Shown: positions 44,984 to 53,409 of the stretch, one piece after another | Numbering within the stretch: position 1 is the first letter of the stretch | How the letters are laid out: each line of letters begins with the position of its first letter | DNA from: Clostridiales bacterium COT073_COT-073 | GTDB taxonomy: Bacteria; Bacillota; Clostridia; Lachnospirales; Vallitaleaceae | Length of the DNA stretch: 64,000 bases | Assembly (NCBI GenBank): GCA_003858485.1 | Contig: RQYD01000004.1 | Location: 62,001-126,000, forward strand | Direction: 5' to 3' | Notes under the pieces: generated by a model | What the model saw: only the letters and a program-made list of their open reading frames with translations | Told to the model about the DNA's origin: nothing | Database searches by the model: none | Position numbers and translations under genes: made by a program

Positions 44984-45586
44984 AAAAAAGTAAGACAACT
45001 CAAATGATAAATTTTACGACATATGGTCCTGCAGGTTTTCCCGAATTCTTACTTTATTGTCACCAAAAAAGCGGTTTCCCTTTAAAAGACTTCCAAGGCA
45101 GTTGCCACGCCTTGCGCAAGATCGCCGCAAACAGTCGTACCGTAATCCCACTTAAGCTTCAAGCGAACAGTCTAGGAGCTTTCCTCGGCAACTCCTTTAC
45201 TTCCTAGTCTTTTTAGCAATTTATCGTTTCAAGGGACAATCTTTCGTCCTATTTGGCCAAATATTCGGAAAGTCGCAATCCCTATCCCCGAAAAATCACG
45301 CAAGACAGGCTACACTGCCCACAGCTTTCGCCGCAAGACAGGTTCCACCCGATTTTGCAGGTAAGCCTACCATAAAAGTCAGAATCTCCCGCAAACATCG
45401 GTCTCCACGAAAAACGGGTCAACGCCTGCATGCCATTGCAGATCGCCCGAATCTCTTAACTCCCGACACCAGCCCGCGACTGGGCGTCACCAGCCAATAC
45501 CAGGAACTTCATCGATATGCCCTTTACGGATTTTTAGCCCCGTCTTCGGAAGCAAAGCAATCGACTAGAATACTGTGTCTTACTTT
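44984..45586 (-). ncRNA. ole: OLE RNA (ornate, large, extremophilic RNA)
   Basis: A ~603-base transcription unit without a credible gene. A consensus promoter (TTGCAA-17-TATAAT) ends seven bases before 45586. The first bases, AAAGTAAGACA (45576-45586), pair perfectly with TGTCTTACTTT (44987-44997), closing the whole RNA, and six T follow. The interior is richer in G+C than nearby intergenic DNA and has several local stems (for example TTGCGCAAG, and GGCTGGTG near GCGGGCTGGTG). Length, position between xseB/DUF212 and oapA-tlyA-nadK-argR-recN, and the downstream membrane gene match OLE RNA, a membrane-associated RNA implicated in adaptation to cold, alcohol and Mg stress. I have not aligned it to the consensus. 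Confidence 0.87.
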
Positions 45587-45592
45587 AAAATA

Positions 45593-45621
45593 ATTATACT
45601 ATATGCTTTTAAGAATTGCAA
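45593..45621 (-). promoter_or_regulatory. Promoter of the OLE RNA
   Basis: TTGCAA (45616-45621), 17-base spacer, TATAAT (45593-45598) on the minus strand. Start of transcription expected near 45586, the first base of the terminal stem. Confidence 0.85.
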
Positions 45622-45650
45622 CTTTTTCCGCCTAAAGAAAAGCGCTGTCA

Positions 45651-45693
45651 AAAACCCTTTCTGCCCGCTGGTATTGCAAACAGAAAGGGTTTT
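45651..45693 (-). terminator. Terminator upstream of the OLE promoter
   Basis: AAAACCCTTTCTG and CAGAAAGGGTTTT arms (13 pairs) with a 17-base loop; on the minus strand a fifth T follows. It would end the nusB-xseA-xseB-DUF212 transcript before the OLE promoter and make the RNA an independent unit. Confidence 0.75.
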
Positions 45694-45765
45694 ATCTTAC
45701 AGAGTGTTTAAGGGCTGGTGACCAGTCTTACCAATAGTCACCAATAAAATGCGATTTGAATTGAT

Positions 45766-46206
45766 TTAATATAATAAGCCAATAGCAATCCCCAGCAGCA
45801 TCCCCACAAAAACTTCCAAGTAGGTATGCCCCAGCAGTTCTTTCAGTTCTTTTTCAATTTGAAAATTAGCCCGTCCAAGCTGATCAACAATCTGCTTGAT
45901 TACTTTCGCCTGCTGACCGGCTGCCATCCGCACATTGGCGGCATCATACATAGTAATAAAAGAAATTACCATGCCAAAGCCAAACAGCGGATTACTAAAA
46001 CCATATATTTTGCCGATCTGGACTGTGGCTGCTACAATTGACGCTGTATGTGAACTGGGCATTCCGCCTGAGCCCATAATCCTTTCCGGGTCAAACTTCT
46101 TTAACCTGGCCCAGGTCGTCAAGATCTTAAAGCCCTGAGCCAAAAACCAGGCAATCAAAGCTGATACAAATGGTCCATTATTAAATATTTCTTCTATATA
46201 CTTCAT
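45766..46206 (-). CDS. Divergent PAP2 family membrane protein (DUF212/YuiD)
   Basis: A 146-residue membrane protein of the DUF212 family, related to PAP2 phosphatases. The motif GSGGMPSSHTASIVA (the SxxH of the phosphatase site) near residue 46 is retained, and YDAANVRMAAGQQA follows. Four hydrophobic segments. The start codon overlaps the xseB stop (ATGA). A lipid or isoprenoid diphosphate substrate is plausible in this position, where isoprenoid genes are often found, but is not shown. Confidence 0.9.
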   Translation of the reverse strand: MKYIEEIFNNGPFVSALIAWFLAQGFKILTTWARLKKFDPERIMGSGGMPSSHTASIVAATVQIGKIYGFSNPLFGFGMVISFITMYDAANVRMAAGQQAKVIKQIVDQLGRANFQIEKELKELLGHTYLEVFVGMLLGIAIGLLY

Positions 46207-46406
46207 AGCTCATCTACTTCCAAAATAATTAACTCTTTTTCCGCTTTTTCCAGTTTCAGGGAACATTCTTTCAATAATTCCACTGCTTTTTGATACTGCT
46301 CCAAATTTTCTTCAAATTTCAAATTTCCCGATTGCAAGTTTTCAATGACCTGTTCCACTTCTTTTAGCATTTCTTCCATACCAATATTGGTTTTCTTACG
46401 TGCCAC
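46203..46406 (-). CDS. xseB: Exodeoxyribonuclease VII small subunit
   Basis: A 67-residue XseB: two helices with MLKEVEQVIENLQSGNLKFEENLEQY followed by the second helix. It forms the helical subunit that binds the long XseA helices in exonuclease VII. Starts at GTG with GGAGGAGATCACAG upstream and overlaps the xseA end by 11 bases. Confidence 0.95.
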   Translation of the reverse strand: MARKKTNIGMEEMLKEVEQVIENLQSGNLKFEENLEQYQKAVELLKECSLKLEKAEKELIILEVDEL

Positions 46407-47604
46407 CTGTGATCTCCTCCACTCTTAAACCTAAGCTCCCATCTTTAACATATGCTTTAACAAATTCATTCAGTGCGACCTCCCGCACTCCATGAATCGG
46501 TTTTCCACCGGCATTTTCCAAATAAACATAGCCTGCCTCCAATTTTTGCCTCGGGTTTAAAGCCAATAGCTCCTTTTGCTTTAAATCAATTTGCCAATGG
46601 ATTTTTTTCAAGTAATGCGAAAATTCTCTGGTCAATTCTCTTTCCCGCTCTACCAACTGTATTCCAATATCCACCAACTTCCGGCGCGGATGATGATGAC
46701 TCAGGCGGAGTTGTAAAACATCTCTTTCCTTGGTGAAATGGTTTAAATATAACCGGAATTCTTTTTGTAAACGCTGCTTCGTTTCCAATAATCTTTGTTT
46801 TTGACTGAGTCTGGCCGGAATTGCCAATTCTGCTGCAGCTGATGGAGTCGGTGCCCGTAAATCAGCTGCCAAATCAGATAAGGTAACATCCGTTTCGTGT
46901 CCAACTGCGGAAATTACCGGTATCCTGGAATGAAAGATGGCCCGGACTACGGCTTCTTCATTAAATGGCCATAAATCTTCAATTGAACCTCCGCCACGGC
47001 CAATGATAATAGTATCTACCGGATTTTTTTGAGCATTAAAATAAGCAATACCATTGGCGATATTAGCTGCGGCCCGCTCTCCCTGAACTAAACTGGGATA
47101 TAAAATTAACTGTACTGCCGGATTCCGTCTGGATGCAATTTGCACAATATCCTGAATAGCAGCACCGGTTGCACTGGTGACAATACCAATGGTTTCCGGC
47201 AGGACCGGGATCTCCTTTTTCGGTTTTTGAAAAATTCCTTCGGATGCCAGTTTTTGCTTTAATGCTTCCAATTTTTGAAATAAATCACCTTGACCACCAG
47301 CCTTTACTTCCCGGACATAAATCTGATAACTGCCTGTTTTTTCATATACCCCAACGCCGCCACTGACAATTATCTTTTTTCCATTTTCCGGCAGTACTTC
47401 GGCACTAGCTGCATATCCAGCAAATAAAACACAGGAAATTGCGGCCGCTTCATCTTTTAAAGTAAAATATACATGTCCCGAACTATGTCGCTTGGCATTG
47501 CTGACTTCACCTTCAATTTGCAAATTATTAAGCAAAAAGTCTTCCCGAAACAAGTTTTTTATATATAAATTTACTTCTGCTACTTGAAAAACTTTACCCG
47601 CCAT
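46396..47604 (-). CDS. xseA: Exodeoxyribonuclease VII large subunit
   Basis: A 402-residue XseA that degrades single-stranded DNA. The N-terminal OB fold (VYFTLKDEAAAISCVLF) is followed by the catalytic domain with GIVTSATGAAIQDI, IIIGRGGGSIEDLWPFNEE and AVGHETDVTLSDLAADLRAPTPSAAAEL, then a long coiled coil from about 270. ATG with AGGAGAAGAG upstream. Followed by xseB with overlap. Confidence 0.96.
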   Translation of the reverse strand: MAGKVFQVAEVNLYIKNLFREDFLLNNLQIEGEVSNAKRHSSGHVYFTLKDEAAAISCVLFAGYAASAEVLPENGKKIIVSGGVGVYEKTGSYQIYVREVKAGGQGDLFQKLEALKQKLASEGIFQKPKKEIPVLPETIGIVTSATGAAIQDIVQIASRRNPAVQLILYPSLVQGERAAANIANGIAYFNAQKNPVDTIIIGRGGGSIEDLWPFNEEAVVRAIFHSRIPVISAVGHETDVTLSDLAADLRAPTPSAAAELAIPARLSQKQRLLETKQRLQKEFRLYLNHFTKERDVLQLRLSHHHPRRKLVDIGIQLVERERELTREFSHYLKKIHWQIDLKQKELLALNPRQKLEAGYVYLENAGGKPIHGVREVALNEFVKAYVKDGSLGLRVEEITGGT

Positions 47605-47635
47605 CTCTTCTCCTATTTCACCTGTTTTTGGTTTT

Positions 47636-47800
47636 ATTGATTAACTCAACTTTCCCACGTTCCCTGGAACAGTCTTTTTGGAGCAGGTTGCGCACCCGCA
47701 CAAAAGTGCGAAGCACTTTGACAAAGCGCGTAGTAGTATGTGCCCGCTCTCTGGAGCGGGATAGAGCCAAAAAATACTGCGGGAAAATTGAGTGATTAAT
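47636..47800. repeat. Repeat element A2 with terminal inverted repeats
   Basis: 165 bases with ends ATTGATTAACTCAACTTTCC and, inverted, ATTAATCACTCAATTTTCCC. In reverse orientation both arms match element A1: CCCGCTCCAGAGAGCGGG with GGCTCTATC next to it, and AAAAAGACTGTTCCAGGGAA at the other end. The middle has a short palindrome-rich core instead of the six-unit array. Its right end overlaps nusB and supplies that gene's stop codon (TAA in GATTAATCACTC). Confidence 0.85.
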
Positions 47801-48236
47801 CTATGGACTGGCCATTATCCTCTTCATTTGGCAACTCTTCTAAAATCTTGGCCAAAGCACCATTGACAAAGCGATAAGAGGCTTCCTGTCCATAAGAAGT
47901 TGCCAGTCGGACTGCGTCATTGGCCAACACTCTGACCGGTGTTTCTTTTTTATAAAACAGCTCATATACCATCAGCCGCAAAATTGCCAATTCGACCCGG
48001 GCCATTGTTTTGGTATTCCAGCGCTCAACTTTACGGTCAATTCGCTCATCAATTTCCGGCAAATTGGCTTTAATTTCCATTATTTCCTTTAGTACCAAGT
48101 CTTTATCTGCTTCGGAAATCGCTTTTTCTTCTTTCGTAAAAACCTCTATTTCCTCTTTGTCTAAGCATTGATTTACATGAAAACTCTGTCCAAAAAGAAG
48201 CCTGAAAAGCAATTCCCTTTTTTCCTTTAATTTCAT
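47796..48236 (-). CDS. nusB: Transcription antitermination factor NusB
   Basis: A 146-residue all-helical NusB, which binds boxA RNA with NusE (S10) to support rRNA antitermination. Family segments KREQLLFRLLFG-type near the N-terminus, WNTKTMARVELAILRLMVYELFY and VLANDAVRLATSYGQEASYRFVNGALAKI are present. ATG with AAGGAGGACATA upstream. The last codons run into repeat element A2, so the C-terminal tail (GQSID) and stop lie at the element edge. Confidence 0.95.
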   Translation of the reverse strand: MKLKEKRELLFRLLFGQSFHVNQCLDKEEIEVFTKEEKAISEADKDLVLKEIMEIKANLPEIDERIDRKVERWNTKTMARVELAILRLMVYELFYKKETPVRVLANDAVRLATSYGQEASYRFVNGALAKILEELPNEEDNGQSID

Positions 48237-48436
48237 TATGTCCTCCTTAAGCGATAAACAAATTTTTTAACTTTCTGTCTATCGTGATTTAAAAGCAGCC
48301 ATCCTTAGATTTCGCCATCCCTATGACATCAAATCAACCCTCAGAAAAAAGTAAGCGCTGCAAAAATGCCGCGCCCACCGGCAAAGCCAATTGCTTTGCG
48401 TTTGATTTTTTATCAATTTATTTCCCGGAATGACTC

Positions 48437-48841
48437 TTATTTTTCAACTGTCTTTTTTTCTTTCTTATCTTTGGCTTTAACTTCTACACCGCTGACTTTA
48501 ATATTTACTGCCGCTACAGTTAAACCGGTCATGTTTTCAACAGTCGATTTTACTTTTTGCTGGATTCTGGCTGTCACTTCCTGAACACTGACATCCGCCT
48601 CAATAATCACTGCTAAATCCAAAGTGATTTCTTCAGCTTCATTAACCCGGACTTTAATGCCCTTACCCAAATTTTTCATACCCAGCAGTTCAACCAATTC
48701 ACCATGCAGTTTCCCCACCATTCCGACAACACCTTCTACTTCTGCTGCTGCCATACCGGCAATCACTGCAATTACTTCATCAGCAATATTAACTGTACCG
48801 CCCTCGTGCTGGTCATTAATTTTTAATATTCTTCGCTCCAT
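48437..48841 (-). CDS. Asp23/Gls24 family envelope stress protein
   Basis: About 134 residues of the Asp23/Gls24 (DUF322) family, usually found between efp or accBC and nusB in Firmicutes. The pattern GGTVNIADEVIAVIAGMAAAEVEGVVG and the acidic strand VNEAEEITLDLAVIIE are typical. ATG at 48839-48841 with AAGGAGGACGAA upstream; an earlier in-frame start would overlap efp. The Lys-rich C-terminus is common. Proposed role in envelope homeostasis or as a membrane-anchored scaffold. Confidence 0.92.
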   Translation of the reverse strand: MERRILKINDQHEGGTVNIADEVIAVIAGMAAAEVEGVVGMVGKLHGELVELLGMKNLGKGIKVRVNEAEEITLDLAVIIEADVSVQEVTARIQQKVKSTVENMTGLTVAAVNIKVSGVEVKAKDKKEKKTVEK

Positions 48842-48914
48842 TTCGTCCTCCTTGGTTTGCCCATCAATTCTCATTCCTAATCCGTCATATTCCGCATCCT
48901 GGGCCATTGACTGA

Positions 48915-49478
48915 CTATACTCTGGAAACATATTCTCCTGTTCGGGTATCAATTTTTAATTTGTCACCGGTATTGATAAACAAAGGCACCATTACTGTTG
49001 CACCAGTTTCCAGTTCAGCCGGTTTGGTAGCACCAGTAGCAGTATCCCCTTTGATTCCCGGCTCAGTATGCGTAACCACCAATTCAACACTGATCGGTGG
49101 CTCAACACCAAAAATCACACCCTTATGAGCCAGCATCATCACCACATCATTTTCTTTAACAAACTTTAAGGAATCTCCTAAATCATCAGCATTTAAGGCA
49201 ATTTGCTCATAAGAATCCTGATCCATAAAATGGAATAAATCACCATCTGAATACAAATACTGCATATCTTTTCTTTCAATCATCGCCTGCTCAAATTTAT
49301 CCTGCGGGCGAAAAGTTTTATCAATAATACTTCCGGTTTTCATATTTCTCAGCTTTGTTCGCACAAAAGCCGGACCCTTTCCTGGTTTTACATGTTGAAA
49401 TTCCAATACCAGGTAAATATTATCTTCATGCTCAATTGAAATTCCATTTTTCAAATTACCTGCCTGTACTACTGCCAT
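48915..49478 (-). CDS. efp: Elongation factor P
   Basis: A 187-residue EF-P that relieves ribosome stalling at polyproline. Three beta domains; the N-terminal KOW-like domain carries the tip loop [14 protein letters not shown] with Lys34 at the modifiable position. The C-terminal OB domain ends with [19 protein letters not shown] with AGGAGGATAAACCA upstream. pepP lies directly upstream, as in many Firmicutes. Confidence 0.97.
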   Translation of the reverse strand: MAVVQAGNLKNGISIEHEDNIYLVLEFQHVKPGKGPAFVRTKLRNMKTGSIIDKTFRPQDKFEQAMIERKDMQYLYSDGDLFHFMDQDSYEQIALNADDLGDSLKFVKENDVVMMLAHKGVIFGVEPPISVELVVTHTEPGIKGDTATGATKPAELETGATVMVPLFINTGDKLKIDTRTGEYVSRV

Positions 49479-49576
49479 TGGTTTATCCTCCTAAATTCTT
49501 CCTTCGTTTTTTTGAAATTTTAAAAAATTATTTCCGGTCATAGGCTCAGACCTTCAAACTAACACTTTTCTTTTTC

Positions 49577-50647
49577 TTATAAGACAATCAGCTTTTTCTC
49601 AGAAGTCACTAAACTGTCTGCTCCATTTTCGGTTAAAACCGCCAAGTCCTCAATTCTGACACCACCCAGGCCTTCAATATAAATTCCCGGCTCAATGGTT
49701 TCCAGCATATTGGCTTCTAAAATCCGCTCCTCCCGGGCTGACAGCCCCGGTGCCTCATGCACTTCCAAACCCACACTATGTCCCAGTCCATGACCGAAAT
49801 AATCACCATAGCCAGCCTCGGCGATAATATTTCTGGCTACCGCATCAATCTCTTTGCCGGCCACTCCCGGTCTTAACGCTGCCAATGATTCCATATGGGC
49901 ACGGTAGACAACCTCATAAATCTCTTTTAATTTATCGTTCACTTCTCCAATCGCAACCGTTCTGGTCATATCGGAGCAATAACCCTGATAAATACAGCCA
50001 AAATCCATCGTTAAAAGTTCACCTGTTTGAATCAACTTATCTGATGGTCTGGCATGAGGTAATGCGCCATTTACTCCCGAAGCGATAATTGAATCAAAAC
50101 TAAGTCCCTCTGCTCCCAATTTACGCATAGTAAATTCAAGCTCCAAGGCAATTTGTTTCTCACTCATTCCCGGTTTAATATAATTGAGCATATGGGTAAA
50201 TGCATCATCCCCGATTTTCGATGCCTGACGCAGCAAAGCCAATTCTTCCGGTGTTTTAATCATCCGTAATTCTTCAACTGCATTGCCAATGGTTTTCCAT
50301 TCTATCCAGGGCAATTTTTCCACAAAAAGCCGATATTCAGCAAAAGTCATTTGATTGCCTTCAAATCCGCAGTTTTTTACTTCATCTGCCTTTAAATATT
50401 CTTCCAATGTTTCAATTAAACCGGCTTTGCGATAATCAACCACTTGAAAATCCGGGCACTGAGCCGTAGCCTGAGTAATATACCGAAAATCCGTCAATAA
50501 TATCTGCCGGCTTGGGCTGATATAAAGATAAGCACTGGAGCCGGTAAAACCTGAAATATATCGGCGATTATATGCACTTGACAATAAAATGGCCTCTGTT
50601 CCCAGTTCATTAAACTTCTGAAGCAGTTTTTGAATTTTTAAATTCAT
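49577..50647 (-). CDS. Xaa-Pro aminopeptidase (M24 family)
   Basis: A 356-residue creatinase-type peptidase that removes the residue before proline. The N-terminal creatinase domain is followed by a pita-bread domain with metal ligands in LTMDFGCIYQGYCSDMTRT, GHGLGHSVGLEVHE and TIEPGIYIEGLGGVRIED. ATG with GGGAGGATTTT upstream. Paired with efp, a frequent association of two proline-related functions. Confidence 0.95.
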   Translation of the reverse strand: MNLKIQKLLQKFNELGTEAILLSSAYNRRYISGFTGSSAYLYISPSRQILLTDFRYITQATAQCPDFQVVDYRKAGLIETLEEYLKADEVKNCGFEGNQMTFAEYRLFVEKLPWIEWKTIGNAVEELRMIKTPEELALLRQASKIGDDAFTHMLNYIKPGMSEKQIALELEFTMRKLGAEGLSFDSIIASGVNGALPHARPSDKLIQTGELLTMDFGCIYQGYCSDMTRTVAIGEVNDKLKEIYEVVYRAHMESLAALRPGVAGKEIDAVARNIIAEAGYGDYFGHGLGHSVGLEVHEAPGLSAREERILEANMLETIEPGIYIEGLGGVRIEDLAVLTENGADSLVTSEKKLIVL

Positions 50648-50681
50648 AAAATCCTCCCATCCACACTATCTTCCTACTCAC

Positions 50682-51185
50682 TTAAAGCAACAGCAGAATT
50701 TCATTGACAATATCTTCCGGTGTTTTACCTGCTGTTTGAATAATAATTCCGGAAATTTGAAAAAACAAAGGCTCCTTTTTGGCTATTTGCTGACAAAACT
50801 CATCTTCGTCAAAACTTTCCGCTTTTGCCGGGTTCAAAACTTTATCCTGCTCTAAGCGTCTACGCAATTCTTCGCGATCTGTCTGCAAATAAACAACTGT
50901 TCCGATTCTCGGTAAAATCTCCGCTGTTTCTTCATCCACAATGGTATTGCTTCTAACCGCAACTACCTTGTTTTTCCGACTCATTAATTTTTCAATTGCT
51001 GCTTTTTCAATTGCTCTGAATTTTTCCATACCAATTTCAGCAATTAATTCTCCAATTGACTTTTGATGCTCAAGCTCCAGTTCTTCTTCCAGTTCAATAA
51101 AAGATTGCTGAGTTTTCTCTGCCAATAGCTTTCCAACTGTAGTTTTTCCGCTTTGCGAAAAGCCGATTAATATTATATTATTCAT
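50682..51185 (-). CDS. Shikimate-kinase-like P-loop protein with degenerate substrate motifs
   Basis: A 167-residue protein with the shikimate kinase fold. Walker A GFSQSGKTTVGKLLA is intact, and the FRAIEKAAIEKL helix keeps the shikimate-contacting Arg. But the usual DxD after beta-2 reads ELEEELE, and the Gly-Gly-Gly that follows is replaced by AVRSNTIVD. These positions bind shikimate and magnesium in AroK. It may be a diverged shikimate kinase or a kinase for another substrate. Located upstream of pepP-efp, where Firmicutes often carry aroQ or aroK genes, which is why I keep the family name. Confidence 0.75.
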   Translation of the reverse strand: MNNIILIGFSQSGKTTVGKLLAEKTQQSFIELEEELELEHQKSIGELIAEIGMEKFRAIEKAAIEKLMSRKNKVVAVRSNTIVDEETAEILPRIGTVVYLQTDREELRRRLEQDKVLNPAKAESFDEDEFCQQIAKKEPLFFQISGIIIQTAGKTPEDIVNEILLLL

Positions 51186-51384
51186 CTTCTCTCCATTTTC
51201 ATTTTATGTCGTTATGTTTTGCTGATTGCTCTCTTTCCAACAAGTGCTACTTAGTCAAAGTAATTGTAGGATATCCTTTGCAACAGCCATTAATATGACA
51301 TTCCCATTATCGTGGTGTCTGCATCCTCCAAACCTTATTATGGTTTTTGGAAAGTTGTCGACTGTTAGAAGCGATTGTAGTGGT

Positions 51385-51873
51385 TTACTTAATGTCAGCA
51401 TATTCCAGCAATTTTTTTTCCAATCCTCTTTTTATTTTTGTATAAAAAGCTTCTTTTTCCTGAATCGGCGGTACCAAAATAGTACATAATCCAAGTAAAT
51501 TGCCGGCAATCACATCGGTAAAAAGCTGATCTCCAATAATCAATGTTTTTTCCGGTTCTGTTCCTAATATGGTCAGGCCTTTGCGAACCCCGAAAGGAAG
51601 CGGCTTAACTGCTGAAAATACACTGCGTATTCGAATTCCTCTGGCAAACAATCTGACCCGGCGTTTGGTGTTATTTGATACCAGTACAATGGCGAATCCT
51701 TTTTTTCTAAGCAGAGTGATCAGTTTCTCCACCTCTCCGGTCGGCTCTTTCCGGTCATAAGGAACCAGGGTATTGTCAATGTCAAAGACAATCCCCCGAA
51801 ATCCCTCAGCATAAAGCTGATTATATGGGATATGATAGATACTTGGATAGTAATGTTTTGGATATATTTTCAT
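51385..51873 (-). CDS. YqeG-family HAD phosphatase
   Basis: A 162-residue HAD superfamily protein of subfamily IIIA. The nucleophile motif GIVFDIDNTLVPYD near residue 30, ILVSNNTKRR (motif II) and KTLIIGDQLFTDVIAG (motif IV) are visible. The ATG at 51871-51873 has GATGAGG upstream; longer frames would overlap the U32 peptidase gene. The substrate is unknown. The 200 bases between it and the kinase-like gene hold only a TTTGCAACAGCC remnant like the end of element D. Confidence 0.9.
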   Translation of the reverse strand: MKIYPKHYYPSIYHIPYNQLYAEGFRGIVFDIDNTLVPYDRKEPTGEVEKLITLLRKKGFAIVLVSNNTKRRVRLFARGIRIRSVFSAVKPLPFGVRKGLTILGTEPEKTLIIGDQLFTDVIAGNLLGLCTILVPPIQEKEAFYTKIKRGLEKKLLEYADIK

Positions 51874-51958
51874 AAAAACCTCATCTTTTCTCTTCATATA
51901 ATATATTATTTTAGGACGCAAGTCAATCTTTTTTCTGTATTCAGCCCCGAAGCGCTGC

Positions 51959-53200
51959 TTATCCTGCAAAACGACGAATAATAGTTTCCGGTTCAACAAC
52001 TGCCGGCAACTGTAAGTACAACTTTTCTTTAGCCAAAGTAGCACTTTCTTTGTGTTCTCCTTCTGTGCTCTGAATTTCGTTGACGGTAAATCTAATATTT
52101 TCACCGGTCTGGGTCAATAACTCCAATTGATCGCCAACCGAAAATTTATTGCGCTGTTCAATTAAGTGCAAACCACTTTCCGGATCATATTCCAACACCT
52201 TGCCAACAAAAACATAATCCTTAATATAAGAGGAATTTTCATAAATTTGTCCCTCCTCCGGCCGACCATAAAAAAATCCGGTATCGAAATGACGATGGGA
52301 ACACTTCCCAACTTCTGCCAGGAAATCTTCTTTTTTAGCCATATAGGCTTTCGGATCCTCAAAAAACAAATCAATTGCCTGGCGATAGGCCTTAACTACA
52401 GTCGCCACATACAGGGGCGTCTTCATCCGACCTTCAATTTTCAGACTGTCGATCCCGGCCGGTATTAAATCTTCTAAATGATTGATCATACATAAATCTT
52501 TGGAATTAAAAAAATACGTTCCTTTTTCATCTTCCGCTACCGGCATATATTCTCCCGGCCTGGTTTCTTCTACCAAATGATACTTCCAGCGGCAGCTCTG
52601 AGTACAGGAACCACGATTGGCATCCTGCCCGGTCAGGAAGTTACTGATCAGACAACGGCCGGAATAAGACATGCACATTGCCCCATGAATAAAGCCTTCG
52701 ATCTCCATATCATACGGAATTTTCCTTCTGATTTCCACAATCTCTTTAAGTGACAATTCCCTGGCCAATACTGCGCGCTTAACGCCCTGATTAAACCAAA
52801 AACGATAGGTTAGGTAATTGGTATTATTAGCCTGGGTACTCATATGAATTTCCATCTCCGGTAAAATTTCCTTAACCAGCATCAGCAGACCAGGATCGGC
52901 TACAATCAGCGCATCCGGCTTAACCTCTTCTCCCAGTTCTTTTAAGTAACTTCTGGCTGTTTGAATATCTTCGTTATGAGCAAAAACATTAGCTGTAACA
53001 TAGGCTTTAACCTGATTAGCCCTGGCATATTCAATACCGGCAATCATTTCCTCTTTGCTGAAATTTTTGGCTTTAGCCCGCAGTCCCAAGGCCGCTCCCC
53101 CTAAATAAACCGCATCTGCTCCATATTTAACAGCTGTTACTAAATTTTCATAGGAACCGGCCGGAGCTAAAAGTTCTGGTTTTTTGATTAATTCATTCAT
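51959..53200 (-). CDS. U32-family peptidase / tRNA hydroxylation protein (TrhP/YrrO type)
   Basis: A 413-residue U32 protein. Signature EIEGFIHGAMCMSYSGRCLISNFLTGQDANRGSCTQ region with the Cys residues that suit an Fe-S cluster, plus the N-terminal TIM-like domain PELLAPAGSYENLVTAV. Firmicute YrrN/YrrO (TrhP) proteins hydroxylate U34 of tRNAs using prephenate-derived chemistry. The next upstream gene encodes TrmR, which methylates that hydroxyl group, so the pair is coherent. Only one U32 gene is present here, whereas B. subtilis has yrrN and yrrO. ATG with AAAGGTATTT upstream. Confidence 0.92.
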   Translation of the reverse strand: MNELIKKPELLAPAGSYENLVTAVKYGADAVYLGGAALGLRAKAKNFSKEEMIAGIEYARANQVKAYVTANVFAHNEDIQTARSYLKELGEEVKPDALIVADPGLLMLVKEILPEMEIHMSTQANNTNYLTYRFWFNQGVKRAVLARELSLKEIVEIRRKIPYDMEIEGFIHGAMCMSYSGRCLISNFLTGQDANRGSCTQSCRWKYHLVEETRPGEYMPVAEDEKGTYFFNSKDLCMINHLEDLIPAGIDSLKIEGRMKTPLYVATVVKAYRQAIDLFFEDPKAYMAKKEDFLAEVGKCSHRHFDTGFFYGRPEEGQIYENSSYIKDYVFVGKVLEYDPESGLHLIEQRNKFSVGDQLELLTQTGENIRFTVNEIQSTEGEHKESATLAKEKLYLQLPAVVEPETIIRRFAG

Positions 53201-53244
53201 TTTATAAATACCTTTTTATTATTTTTTATTTTCATTTCTTTTTT

Positions 53245-53400
53245 ACTTAACTTTCCCACAGGCTTTTTAAGCTTTGTCCCGCTGCAAAGAACAGGCCATG
53301 GATTCCCCCCTGTCGTCACATGCTTTCGCAGCTTGCCTGTCCAGAACTCTCTGGTCGAAGTCCTCCATCCTTCTGCTTGGGCATGCGGCCGGCCTGTAGT
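53245..53400. repeat. Degraded repeat element A3
   Basis: The left arm ACTTAACTTTCCCACAGGCT, then TTTTTAAGC, TCCCGCTGC and CCATGGATTCCC, aligns with the left arm of A1 and continues into CATGCTTTCGCAGCTTGCCTG, a fragment of the array unit. No right arm was found. It fills the 210-base gap between the TrmR and U32 genes. Confidence 0.65.
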
Positions 53401-53409
53401 GAGCGTCAC

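Noticed and set aside
45004-45207. Short plus-strand frame of 67 codons inside the RNA region
   Set aside because: Opposite strand to the promoter and terminal stem, no ribosome site; better explained by the structured RNA.
44984-45586. tmRNA, RNase P RNA or group II intron for the ~600-base RNA
   Set aside because: No tRNA-like ends with CCA, no tag frame, no recognised P RNA core motifs and no intron-encoded protein; the neighbourhood fits OLE RNA instead.
53197-53409. Minus-strand frame of 70 codons between trmR and the U32 gene
   Set aside because: It reads through repeat element A3 and has no ribosome site or family resemblance.
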